Source: Antitrichia curtipendula (lineage: Eukaryota > Streptophyta > Bryopsida > Hypnales > Leucodontaceae). From it: a DNA stretch of 64,000 nucleotides. Shown here in pieces: positions 1 to 12,665 of the stretch (its first letter is position 1; the number at the start of each line of letters is the position of its first letter). The notes beneath the pieces are model-generated. The model saw only the letters and a program-made list of their open reading frames with translations. It was not told the DNA's origin and ran no database searches. The stretch is taken from assembly GCA_951230915.1 (NCBI GenBank), contig OX579633.1:48126029-48190028 (forward strand), written 5' to 3'. The position numbers and the translations under genes are program-made.

Positions 1-2630
1 ACGCGAGCAAATGAAGTGAAGTGAGAGTTGTGATCAATTGAGATTCATCAGAATTTTTTTTCTGCTCCAGGTGGGACCATGGGACCATCCAGTTCCATCT
101 CTGGACATGAATTTGTGTCCCTGAAATTAATGAGAAAATGTTTCTGAAGTGATGTTGAAATTGTTACTTGCAAGACATATGTACCAGTTTGTGGTTAGGG
201 TTCAAATGGAAAGGGTTTTACGACCTGTAAATGATAGAAATGAGCATTCCCATTAAATGTCTGTTTTGAAAATTCTGGTAGTTTTCATTTTTAGTTCCAG
301 AAAGGATGTCGTTTTTTGTTGTTTTTTCAGATTTCGAAGTTCCAAGGAAAAATTGTTCTTCCCAACAGTCACCGTGTTCACACTTGTTGAAAGTGACAAA
401 AAAAAGGATGTTGTCATCATCTAGTACAGTACATCATCTAGATGGAGAACAATAACATTGAGGTTACTACGAATTTGAACAGAGAGTTTGTTGGAGTTGT
501 TATGCTATCTGCTTGTGATTGTCCAATTGTGGAATTTAATACTTTGTCTCTTCAAGCAGGCTAAATGAAGGTTTTTTCTCACTTGATGTTTGAAGTTTTG
601 TTATTAAAAGTCTTAAGAATGGATTTCGTGGCACGTGTGCACTAGATTCATTTTGTTAATAATATTAACGTGATAGTGTGCAGATTCTCTATGTATTTGC
701 ATGAACCTTGTGTTTGGCTTCTTGTTTCCTTGTCACAAATAAATTTCAAACTAGACACCTTTGTCTACAAGAGTTCGACTTGTAGTGACTTCAGTGTGAT
801 TTCCTTGATATTTGACCTCCTTGCATTTTGAGTTTGTATCATTGTCATTGTAAGGACGAAAAGAAGCTCCACTACTTGAGATGCAAGAATACATGAAGAG
901 TTCCATCCTTCTATCTCTTTGTCAACAAGCTGAATTTAAATCGTTTTCAATAATATTTTGAATTAGTGCAAGATTGAATATAAATGTATTAATCAATTTC
1001 TACAAAAATAAATATATTTTAGGTGACATTGATTCTTTGGTGACACGAATTTTTACCCCTCACTAATAGGACAAGTGCGTGTCTTTAAATAGAAAAAGAG
1101 AACCTAAGAAATTCCCCCACAAAAAAATGGAATTTTGTTGATAACCTTCTCAAATCTGTACACCCAATTTTCTTTAATATCACATTCTGTAATATCACAT
1201 CCACTACTCCGACGAATCTAGAACCTTCTTCACACATTCCCGAGTTCCGACGCCAGCGCTAGCATGACGTCAGCATCGAACACCAACTCTCACTTCAAAT
1301 TCTCAAAACCCGCGCCAATTTTTTCTACCTTTCACTTTTCCATTTCCAACCTACCAAACACAATCAACTCACAAGGTACCTTCCTCCTGACGCCTCGCTC
1401 TTCTGTCAAGGTGCCTTTTTTCAAGTTCTTGTTACTGTGGCGCTTACTCTTGACGTGCTCGCGGATTGTCATCCACAACACTTCATTAAGTATCTTCGGC
1501 ACGATTAGGGTTAGTGAATGAATTGGAGTATTGGGTTCAGAGCTGTTTTTGGAAATTTCTTTTGAGCATGGAGTGAACGGCGCCTGAGAGTTAGGGTTCT
1601 TTCCATAGTATTTGAGTTATGTTTTTACTGTTGCGTTTTTTGGTAATCGAAGTTGGAGCGAATTTGCGATGGATTAGTTGTCTGTGTGATTGCTGTAGTT
1701 TTCCTGAGTGGAATTGTACTATGCGGTGCCATTGCTTTTGGTGAAGCCTTTCTTGCCGTTTTAGGGTTTCACGGGGTTATTGATCGTGGTTGGTTCGAAG
1801 TTATTTAAGTGATTTGCTCCTTTTTTTTGCAATGGAAAGGGAATTAGAGTTCGGTAGGAGATGCCCGTTCTTTTCTGCTTTGATGGAGCCCTTCCTGCCA
1901 TTTGGGAGTTTCATAGGGTTTTATGACCGGTGCATGGTTGCATTGGGAACAGTAATTAGAAAGTACAGAGAAGTATAGTAGATGCCCATTTTCCTTGTGT
2001 TTTTCTTTTTGTATGTTGTAAACTAGTTCATAAAACCGAATTGGACCAGGTGGGGACGGATCTGTGGTTATATCGCCACATTTGGTAAAGCCGTTTTGTT
2101 CAGAAAGTCGAGGTGCTGGACTTTGTGGACCCGACTCCAACATGACTTACTTGGAGGACTTCGTTTCGAGTATAATCTCTAACCTATTCCAACTCTATAG
2201 CTGCGCTTTGTGTACTTACGAGTTATAACAATTGACGAAGTTGTTTAGTAGACCTGTTCAAGAATTATAAATATACCAAAGTGTTTTTTCGGTTAAGATG
2301 GTCGTTGATAATTCTTGGACGCAGACGTACATACATGTGATTAGATGTATAGTCTTATTGGGATGTTGATTTACTTCATTTTATTAGTGACCGACCATGG
2401 TTTTGTAATGTGCACCGTTATTTATGAGGTTGATAAGCGTTCTTTGTTTTGAAAAAACATACAGTATAGTGTATTGCTTCACCCTTTCGTAGTAGTTGAG
2501 TTTATAAATGCTTTGCTGCAACGATTTTAAGATGCTGAAATAGTCGCTCGTAAGTCGTATCTGTCTATGGGACATTTTTTGTTGTTTATGATTGAGTAAT
2601 GACTTGGTGTTCCTATGGTGGACTGATCAG
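1..2630. other. Upstream/leader region of the ING1-like gene
   Basis: No complete gene is recognisable here. The stretch from about 1200 to 2600 probably holds the promoter, 5' UTR and first exon of the ING1-like gene. An ATG at 1264 opens an 85-codon frame. A possible donor (AAG|GTACCT) at 1375/1376 would splice in frame to an acceptor at 2630, but its residues do not resemble an ING N-terminus, so the start codon remains unresolved. Positions about 1018-1090 share a short imperfect motif with 31577-31630. The rest is AT-rich and shows nothing I can name. Confidence 0.4.
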
Positions 2631-4618
2631 GTGTACAGACGCTTCCAACTGAGCTGACGAAAAACTATCAGCAGCTTGGAGAATTAGATAAAAAACTTCA
2701 AGGTAGGGTTTGCCATTCCTTTCATTCAAAGCATCATATTGCGTACCGACGAGTTTACTGAGTTCCATTTGTAATCTTATTCTACTAGACATGCTTGAGC
2801 TCATATTGTCCTGTTGTGAACTTGATAGTTGTATGATTCATAGGCAGGGTTTAGTTAAATACCTGCTAAGAAAATGACGTTACTAAACACGGGTCGACAG
2901 ATTTGTGGTTGAGGAGATCCTTAAAGTTTGAGGTTGATTTGATGCAGTTCTTCAGAAAGATATGCGGGTGCAATGTGTAAAGGGGTTAGATGAGGTGGGG
3001 AAAGTGAGAGAATCTGGTACTCTTACTCCTGAGGCTGTTGCTATCCAGCATACAAATGGAGTTCTTGACATTCACAAGTCTTGCCTTGCAATAGCCGAAG
3101 AAAAAGTGTTTTTAGCTGTGCAGACTTACGATCTGGTAAGCTTACTCACCGACTTACTTGTGTTCCTTCGGGATCTTCACCTCTTATTTGTCTTCGTGAT
3201 GCTAATATCGTTCATATGTGCTCTTAAAATATTTGAGTTATGAAACTGTCATCGATGTGCCAATCATACTTATGGATGACGATACGTCTTGAAGATTGAT
3301 GGACATATTCAACGGCTAGACAAAGACCTGAAGAAATTTGAAGAAGAATTGAGAAGAGGTGAGTACAATTCCATTGCATCGAGTTATCGCTCCTTTTGTA
3401 TCTATCTCCAAAATATGTTGGTTTAGTTTATACGCTTAGGGAAAGCAGGAAGTGCTTCTGTAGACAGTCTAGCACACCTCATTTTTAAGCTTTGTTTTTC
3501 TTCGCTTTTCAAGTGTCGACCTTCCAGGTTCTTTCGATTTATGTTACGCTACCCAAAGGATTTGCTTTCTAAACTGTCTGGTTATTTCCTCTCTTCGTGC
3601 TCACATGGATGTGTTCCGAGTATGCAGATAGGGAGGCATGTGGAGGAACCCTACTTTCAGCAGAACCACGGTTAGAGGGTGCAGGTGGAGTGCTTGGAAG
3701 AGATGGCGGAGACGGAACTAGATTTGGTCGTAGAAAGTATGTACTATTTATTTAACTGTCTACATATTGTTACCTTGTGTATTTTCTGTTTTGGTCTGTT
3801 ATTAGGCCTCTAGGTATGTAGTCACTGCTCTTATGGAGTCCATTTCACTTCATTTCTTAGGGTTAGAAATTCTGCCCATAGGGGCACAGGAGCCAGAGTT
3901 GCATTCTACCAGAGTTTTTGGTGTGCACCCATATTAAGCTCATTCCAAATTACATGCAAGTTTGAAATTCTTTACGCCTCAACTATTGCGGTGTGTTTGC
4001 TCATGTTCAGAGGACAGAATATACCGACAAACGTTGCAAATGTAGAGCTGGATCTTCCTGTTGATCCAAACGAACCAACATATTGTTACTGCGGACAGGT
4101 TTCTTACGGAGAGATGATTGCTTGTGATAATGCCGAGGTAAGAGCATTATGTCCCTTTCCAGTTTATAAAGGTTAGTAGGTTGTCGAAATTCTTGCTTGC
4201 TTAGGGTGACAAGTGCTCTTGATTTGACCAAAAGCTCAAGTTTCAACCTACTAAATCGGCGTGTAGTGAGCTAGCTTCTTGCCATATTGCAAACTAATGT
4301 TTCTAGTTTTCTGAGGAACCTTAGCATCAAATGCATTATTTGTATTCAGGGTATTTTTTTCGTCTTCTAGCGTACCAGAATGTTTAGCAAGATGGCTTTG
4401 TTGTGCAGTGCTTGTGCTCATCTGAAATTGAAATTTCGCAGTGCAAAATCGAGTGGTTCCACTTCGACTGTGTGGGAATTAAGGAGCGACCGAAAGGCAA
4501 GTGGTACTGCAGCGATTGTGCAGTTGTCATGAAACGGCGACGCCCTAAAGTACCAATTGGAGAGAAAGTTGGCCATCCTAGTACTAAGAAAAACCACAGT
4601 GAGCCCCAATTTTCATAA
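2631..4618 (+). CDS. ING1: ING1-like PHD-finger chromatin reader (first exon unresolved)
   Basis: ING proteins are nuclear histone readers. Their PHD finger binds H3K4-methylated tails, and their N-terminal domain docks to histone acetyltransferase or deacetylase complexes. Supported exons are 2639-2702 (or from 2631), 2948-3135, 3295-3358, 3628-3736, 4011-4137 and 4442-4618. All introns are GT-AG and the phases join cleanly to give 242 residues, close to the usual 230-240 for plant ING1. The first exons carry the ING-domain signature ([13 protein letters not shown], then [14 protein letters not shown]). A basic linker with GRRK follows, then [11 protein letters not shown] leads into a complete C4HC3 PHD finger ending in GKWYCSDC. 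The finger is split between the last two exons. The C-terminal tail is basic (KRRRPK) and ends in TAA. The initiating exon lies upstream of 2631 and I could not identify it. The family call is firm and the 5' end is not. Confidence 0.85.
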
Positions 4619-5383
4619 CTAGTTCTAGTCCAGAAGGTTAATGAAATTAACCTTCTGAAATTAATGGTCATACGATCAAATTAGGTATTGGGATACCCTG
4701 CCTTGTATATTCTTTCCCTAAACAGACTTCATATCAAGTTTGCTTTTTGCCTATTGTGTCAAAATCATTATTGTTGCTCAACTGCATTATGGACATCTGA
4801 TATCGATGTCGCAGGTACCGAAGATCGGTTATAATGTTAAGGTAGAACAGCCCATCATGGTCAGCATTACGAGTTTGCCCTCATGCCATTGCTGAAAATT
4901 TTTACTCCGTAGTTTTTTTCCCACAGAAGACAGTGCTATTGAAATGATATGTTTTCAACTGAGTATGAACTTTGACCCTTCATAACTTTTGCATATGGTA
5001 TCCGAATGTCACCCGAATGTCACGTTTTTTGGTGCGTTGAAGCTTGCCAACAATAAAATATGAAAATTTAACCAGTCTACTAATATTAAATAGTCATAGT
5101 AGCATGAAGTGGCAAAAAGTGGCGTATTGGGGTGCCCGCTTAGAACCTGTCGGGTGGTATCCTGGAAATAATCAATTAATAAAAGTTTACGTCCGTCTGA
5201 AGCACTGCATGCGAGTTCTTGGCTCAAGTTACAAGGGGATCTTAACAAAATATTCTGCTACAATCATTCTACAAATTCCATCCTTGAGCTCAATTAGTTT
5301 GTGTGTGAAAGAAAATAATAATCAAAGTTCGCTTTGCCGAGCAGGGCCAGTCGTACATTAGTGCAACATCAATCGGATACTGA

Positions 5384-5546
5384 ATCTGAAAGTGTGGAGC
5401 GGAACAAGTATTCAGTGTGCGAAACTGACGATTTCGGGTACAGCGTGTGCATTGCATCGGTCGAACATTTCCGACGCAATGCACACGCTGTACCTGACAT
5501 CTTTAATTTCGCACACTGAATATTGGTTCCTCCACACTTGAAATTC
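5384..5546. repeat. Foldback element, about 160 bp
   Basis: Two arms of about 70-75 bp are reverse complements around a short spacer near 5461-5470. Shared blocks include AGTGTGGAG, ATTCAGTGTGCGAAA and GGTACAGCGTGTGCATTGC. It would fold into a long hairpin, which fits a foldback MITE or a small-RNA precursor. There is no coding content and no clear target duplication. Confidence 0.7.
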
Positions 5547-7370
5547 TTTTAATGAAGTACAAAGTTGAAACGTTTTCATTCAAGCAACCATACCATAAGC
5601 ATCAATGGACAAAGTCCAAAAAGTAGATATATGGAAATTTTAGTGTGCAACATACATGTTACCATGGAAGTTTGAAGAAAAAATTAGTTGAGACATGAAA
5701 GTATTACTAAATCAATTTCAAAGTTAGCATGTCAAAAACTCAGTTTTGTTCAACATGATTTGAAATTACTTTATCTTTTGCCAATAATTTTTTAAAACTC
5801 TGGAAAACCTTTTTGTGCCTTGGCATGTTGGTGTACATCATTTCAGATTGTTGTACACAAAAATTGAAGGAAATTAACATTTATAGAATTCAAAACACCA
5901 ACAATTTGACAAACATGCAAATGATGTTGGTTCTTACAATACTTGAATTTTTTTTTTTAATTGAGAGTATGAAGTAGCATTAGCCATTGTAGAGGAAGTA
6001 CGTGTTGCAATATGGACTATTTTTACATCTTAATGCCCTTCCATTTGAAATATTTGTTGAATTAGACAATGCATTCAATTTATATTTCACATGCATCCAT
6101 ATAATGTATTTTTAGGTTCAATTCTTTTGTCCAAAGACTAGAGTTCATAATGTATATAATTGATCCAACAAATAAAATAAAAAGTAAATTATCATTACCA
6201 ATATCATTAAAAAAAAAATACCAATTTTATGAAAGTCAATGTAATTTTTGGCACTTTTCAACTACCAAGATCAACTTACAGTATTCAGTTGGAATTCATT
6301 CCTTGAAGACCAATCATATCATTTGTCATGTAGTAGGAGCCCCCAAAACACTAATAAGGACTCAAGAATACAAGAAGACAAATCTTTGTGTGACCAAAGG
6401 AAGTTAGGCCACTTCTATTATCTATCACAAGATTATTCTTTTCTAAATGCCTAATTTTACTTCAATTTAATAAGGAACCTTCCTCAACTAGTCAATAGTA
6501 TTATACATGGTAGAAAAATTATGGGAATTAGCTATATAATATGAGCAATTATATGTATTCTACTTATTGTGAATAGCCATTTATCTTACACTTATACAAG
6601 CCCTAAGACCGTGTACCCTTGTTTTTTCAACTTCCATATGATTGTTAACGTCATTCATTGTCACGTGTATTGAACGCACCATTGTTACTTCATAGCCACT
6701 CCACTTCAATCACATTGTGTTTGTTTTCAATCAAACTAGTGTGCCCTATGTCCTTTGCCTAACTTACAACCAAAATAAAAATAAAAACAAATTTTTAATT
6801 CATACAAACTTCAAAATCCAATATCTTTTTTGCCGTCAATAAGAACGTCGCAAAACAAAGCCTTTGCATCCTTCCTTGCAGAGAGCTTTTTGACATTACC
6901 AAAAATTGGACCAGGGGACTTATGTTTCCAAACATCCACTGTAATAAAACAAACAACCTAATTTAAGGTATCGATTGTTTCTCTTTCAATCACATTATGT
7001 TTATTTAAATTACTATGCAATAAAAGAGTAGGAATCATGAAAGGTTTATTGTTCCTTTAGAAAAATCCCAAATGCACAATTAGTGATTTAAATGATGATT
7101 GTAGAAGAATGCATATAAATCACAATCCCATCTATTTCCATACGACACTTTTAAGAAAAAAATAGTAATCATAATAGACCTATACTTCTTGTAATATACT
7201 ACTAAACCTAGATATGCACGGTAACTGGCATGCGGACAATTACAGTTCATTTTCCCAACTAGTCAATTCAAAATGACAACTTTAGTTCAATTAAAGGTAT
7301 GCACTTTAAAATTTTTACTACGTCAAAGTAGAAATTGATGCAATAATTGATGCATATCAAGTAGTAACCC

Positions 7371-7396
7371 AATAATAATAATAATAATAATAATAG
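7371..7396. repeat. (AAT)n microsatellite
   Basis: About eight and a half consecutive AAT units in AT-rich DNA. Confidence 0.9.
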
Positions 7397-7947
7397 AGAA
7401 CATCAGATCTTTCACTCAAATTTCTCTTCTTGACCACGAAATCAAAACGCTTCCATTTACTGTAGGCGGATGAAAACCGCTGTAATTAGTAAGACAATTG
7501 AGAATTCAAAATTTAATGTTGGCCTTTGTGTATTCCCAAGCTCACAATAATTGAAGTTCCTTCTCTATGACTGTAGCTAAGTTTGCCATGTTGACGAGAC
7601 TGAAGAAGAATATAAGTTTAACTTCAAAAAAATCTTTGAATAACAGTTAACTTACACTGGAATTGGAAGGAAAATAAACGACCTTGAAATACGACACCCA
7701 CCCGCCGACCGACCTTGGAAGACGGGATGCAACACGGAAAATACTGGATTCCGGTATGTTTTCATTCGGCACGAATCCATATCTTCAATTTTCTTTTAAT
7801 ATTTTGATGCGAATGGAAGACGAATCCAAAGGAAACTATGGAATCCAGTTGAAGTGCACAGAATCTTGGGAGAAGAACTGTAACAATAGGCATACAGTCC
7901 GTGGTGGGGAATCAAAAATAAGAGCATCTAAGGTAACATGTCCAGAA

Positions 7948-8622
7948 ATCAACCACCTAAGAGCTGAAACTGAATTTTGGGAAGGCAAAACTTCTTAGAA
8001 ATGTTTTTCAGTAAATTTTCCTTGAAAGAGAAGTGGATTTGGCATCTAACCCAAGTCGTTTCATGTTTTTTGGAGCTTTTTGAAATTAGTTGTGAAATTT
8101 TGAAGTTGAATTGGTATAGGGCTCCAAAATCGTCCACCCCTGAAAATGTACACTGTTTGTACATCAGTGAAGGCTATGAAATAAACAGCATGTACAAATT
8201 GTGTACATTTTACAGGTGGGCGGTTCTTAATTGCCCGAACTATTCTCGAGCCTTCTACCTTAAGGTATGTGCACCTAAGAGTAATACTCTCCTAAGTGCG
8301 ACGCCTCTTTACTAAAGTAAATAGGTCCATAAATCACCCACCCAAGAGCTGAAACTGAATTTTGGGGAGGCGAAGCTTCTTGAAACAATTTCCAATAATA
8401 TTTTCCTTGAAAGGCAAGTGGAATTGGCATCTAACCCAAGTCGTTTCATATTTTTTGGAGCTTTGTGAAATTAGTTATAAAGTTTTGAAGTTGCAACGGC
8501 ATAGGGCTCTAAAATCGTCCACCTCCTATAATGTATACTATTTGTACATTGCCAAAGGCTATGAAAAAAGCAACATATATATACAATGTACATTTGAAGA
8601 AATGGGCGATTTTTGAACTTGT
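7948..8622. repeat. Tandem duplication, two diverged copies of about 290 bp
   Basis: Copy one (about 7948-8245) and copy two (about 8338-8622) run in the same direction. They share GAGCTGAAACTGAATTTTGG, CATCTAACCCAAGTCGTTTC, TAGGGCTC-AAAATCGTCCAC and a TGTACATT-rich end. They are offset by about 390 bp. Flanking blocks at 8262 (GTATGTGCACCTAA) and 8698 (TTAGGTGCACGTAC) are inverted relative to each other, so this may be a decayed transposon with an internal duplication. Confidence 0.65.
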
Positions 8623-10547
8623 TACCTTATTGTCTAAAATTTCAAGCTTCAAATCTTAGACAGTTGTAGATAGTTGTCACGATTAGGAGAATGTCACTTT
8701 TAGGTGCACGTACCTTATTATGAAGAGATGCATTAGAAGAAATTTCAAGCCTCCAGAGGGTTGCTCCAAAGTGACAAACATAGCTATTAAAATGTGGGTC
8801 TGACTTTCTCAAAAAGTAGCCGAAGCGAGCAGTCAGCTGGTCTGACTTTTGCGAAAATAGTCAAGCCATAACTATTTTTGCAGTGAAGAAATGTATCTTC
8901 AGTTTGCTTTTCTTGTTTGTTTTTTAAGCCCATAGACCATTGTATCCATAGTTTCTAATGTTATAAACAGTGTTTAACTAACATTTGTTTCAAAAAAATT
9001 GGCTTAACTGGATTGAATTTGGCTTATTTGAAACCAAAGTGAACTTAATTTGTTTCAATTAAGCGAAATTAAGTATGTGGCTATTGAAGCTCGTAGCCTA
9101 AGTCAATATGAGTGAAGATACACATCCCATATGAGTTATTAATCCTACCACTACCCCACTTCTATAAAGAGTTCTTCCCACTTTGCTATATACCAAATAT
9201 CAATGAAGTTAGTCCTTCACATTGCTACAAAAAAAATTAGTAGTTGATGGTCACTAGATTTTTTTGGACATTTGATTTTTTTGGCACAACTTGGTTTGAG
9301 TGCAAGGTTCATCCAAATACAAAGTGTTAAAAAATCATAGTTAAGGTGCATTAAAGTACCTTAACCTTGTTTTTCAAATACTTTGTACTTGGATTTTAAA
9401 CCATTGTCGAGCATCTAACATTGCAATTTGAGGTGAGTAGGTATAGCGGAAAAAATAATTCTTAAGAAGAAAAAAACTAATCTGCAAGGTCCTCGAATGG
9501 TTGTGGAGCAAACCTTTGGAGGCTTCCATAGATGAGAAGATTTGTCGCTCATTTTTTAAACAAAGAGAAATAGATGCAGCATATGATACAAGTGATTTCA
9601 TGTTTTTTGAAAGCATTATTGAATTATTTATGGATTATCAAAGATTTATGTTGTAGGCACCTATTTGTGACTATAGATATGTCAAAATCCATTCCCTTGC
9701 AACTTGTAAAGAGATATGGGGAAACCAAGGAGAATGATTGGCTCTTGCAATAAATAACACTTTATCTTTGATTCACTCAATGGCTAAAGAGATCAATTTA
9801 AGGACCACCTCATATCTATTCTATAGCTAACTAATTTTAAGATAGCCTACATTATTAAGGTGGGTACCTCCAAAACTGCCACTTTTTGCTATTGTGCCTA
9901 GTTAATGTTATTAGATTGTACAAATTTTTGTATTTTCTTATTGGCAAGTGAATGGAGGTTCTAGCACACCCAAAATTGTGACATTTGTATGAATGCAAAA
10001 GTTGTGAAGGAACAAGTTTCAATGGTTCTAAAACAATTGCTTCCACAAGGGAACATAATTGATTTTGAAGATTTATTCATTGAGAAGATTGCGGTTAGGG
10101 TCATAGGCGCATTTTGAGGTGCCCATTTTTGTGACGGCACAAAAATTAGTATCACTACTAGAGGAAAGTAATGAAATTGGGTTGAATGTAGAAAATCATA
10201 CTCACTCCGTCTTGAAATGGTCTTCAAGACTCTTTAATATTTTTGTTTCAAAATGATCTTCTGTTTGCTAAAAATAATCATTTTTGTCTTTGAAGATTTA
10301 GTAGATAGATAATATTCTGGGAATATTTAGAAATAGGTTTAAATAAAATAAAAATTAGCCTTAATCTTGAATATTTTATCCAATTGGAAGATAATTGGGG
10401 ATGGAAGGATTATATAGAATAATATTTTAGCATGAACTAATTTAAATTATTATATGTGAGGGTCTCATTTGGCAACTATGTGTTGAAATTGAAATTTTCA
10501 TGTCAGATTCTTACAATCTAGACCATCTCATGCAAATCTCCATATGA

Positions 10548-10699
10548 CATTACAAAAAATCAAGGGTGTATATGACTTGTCCACAATGACTATAGTAGTC
10601 ATTTCTTGTCCACAATGACTGCAAAATATTCATTTTGTTGTCATTGTTGTGCTTGCACTCATTGTCAACAAGTCGTTCATACCCTTGTTTTTTGTAGTG
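10548..10699. mobile_element. Small CACTA-like MITE, 152 bp
   Basis: The right end, read on the minus strand, begins CACTACAAAAAACAAGGG. The left end begins CATTACAAAAAATCAAGGG. Inverted similarity continues for about 45 bp through GACTTGT-ACAATGA. CACTA..AAAA termini are typical of CACTA (En/Spm) elements. The expected 3-bp target duplication is not evident, so the superfamily call is tentative. Confidence 0.5.
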
Positions 10700-11198
10700 A
10701 CAAATGACACTTTTTTTTACAGAAATGATTAAAGTTTTGGTGAATCTAACCTTCATATAGGGAAGTGTGATTTTGAAACATTAGTATGGTACTCACTATC
10801 ATGTATACTTTGTAAAAAACAAATTACACTAATTAAAAAAATTTAATAAACATACAAAAAAAAGTCAAATAACATTGCATTGAAATTAGATCTATTCCAA
10901 TACCATCAAATTTAACATTTTTGATTGCTTAAGTTAGACAATCTAGTTAGCACTGTACTAGGAGTCTCACATTAAAGATTAAATATAGTCGAAATTGAAA
11001 AGATTGAATCATAATGTAAGACATTTCTCTATTCGTGGAGAAAGACAAAAAGACAATATATACAAATGGACAGTTGATTAAGTCTTTAAATGGAAGAAAA
11101 AATAAATAGTCTTTTGAATGGATAGTGAGGAGAGGTTACAGAAACCAATTTTAAATCCAATTTGAAGATTTTTAAAATTTCCAACACCCACCCATCCA

Positions 11199-11242
11199 AC
11201 CCTAATCCAAATCCTAACCCTAATCCTAACCCTAACCCTAAT
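11199..11242. repeat. Interstitial telomere-like tract
   Basis: Degenerate CCCTAA/CCCTAAT repeats (CCTAACCCTAATCC and similar), six or seven units. This is related to the plant telomere unit CCCTAAA but imperfect. Confidence 0.6.
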
Positions 11243-12302
11243 CACCAGCACCCCCCTTTTGTAATTTCAAATTGATAATGGTTTGACAATCAATATGGAT
11301 AATAGATTTTGTATGGATGGCTAAGATTGAATGCCTCGGATGGATCGACGGCCAATGATTTTTCATCCAACATTTGATCTAACGGCAAAGGATGGGCCAA
11401 TTTCTTTTCCAAATTCAATCTAATGACGAAGGATTTTCCAATGGGGGGCGGAGGGAACCTCAAGACTGGACGCATCTTTTCACTGGACGCATCTTTTCAT
11501 GTACTATGCCACTATCCCTTCATAAACACAAGCCACAAGAGTACTAACTTATAAGTTAGGAGTGGACGGGTGAAAAATTGAATAAAATGGAGGGGTCCAA
11601 GTAGTACAAGTTTGTAGTGTCAATTACGTATATATTTACAAATGTAGACACAAATACATTCACAAATATGAATGCAAATATGGATACAGATGGAAACACA
11701 ATTGTTGATATAAGTGCAAATTATTTCATATCTTTTGATAACAATTTGAATTGTTACCAACATTTGAAATCCTACATTTTGGAAAATAAAATAAACAAAA
11801 TTAGACAAAGATACATGACTTCAAATTGTTAATTGAGGCTTTGGCTTATTGATTGACTATCCCTTTAAAAACACCTAACGTGGTCAAATACAATAGATAG
11901 TATTTGTATGTACAAACACCCTAGATTGAATCTATAATATAACTTATCTTATATATTTGCCATATGTATAACAAATGTGCAAGACTAGACTTTGATTAAA
12001 TAGAACTGTGGCTAACTTTCTTGTTGGTTATGTGTGGATGAACTAATCGGTGGAGAACTTCAAGCATGGATGAAAAAATGACATGGTCGCCTATGTGGCA
12101 ATCCTTTTTGTAAGAGTTCTTCTCTAGAGGTCAAGTTTCTTGGACGGCCTCACCTTTCCACATAAGAAATTGGCCTCTAGAGAACATTTGCTTTGATTTA
12201 AATATTATTTCTACTCATGCAAATTGCACTGTTGATAGAGCTCTTCCTGTTACAATTTGCACTGCCGTGAGAAGTGAGAGGTGCATTTGTGGATTATAGT
12301 GA

Positions 12303-12665
12303 AATTTGGCATCTTGTTTCTTCCTCCTCCAATGTTTGTTTTCAATAATTTTTGTTAGAAAAGTTGTACATACTTGTCTAGTTTTTGTGGTTTGAATTTC
12401 ATATCAAATTTTAAAGATTGAGTGACGGGTGAGCATTTTATTACAAAGAAGTTCAACCTTACATTGGGTTAGGGTAATACTTTACAGTTGCAACTTTGGT
12501 GTCTTGTTTCTTCCTCTTCTAGTGTCCATTTTCAATACTTTTTGTTGAAAAAGTTGCGCATACTTGTCTAGTTTTTGTAATTCAAATTTCATGTCAATTC
12601 AATAGATTTTGAGTGACTAACCAACATTTTAGTACAAGGAGGTTCAACCTTAAATGGGTTTCCTG
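12303..12665. repeat. Tandem duplication with a period near 188 bp
   Basis: Copies at about 12303-12485 and 12491-12665 share TCTTGTTTCTTCCTC, CATACTTGTCTAGTTTTTGT, GAGTGAC and GTTCAACCTTA. They have diverged, so the duplication is not recent. There is no coding content. Confidence 0.65.

Noticed and set aside
1264..1521. 85-codon frame proposed as first ING exon
   Set aside because: Splices in frame on paper but lacks ING N-terminal residues, so not used as the start.
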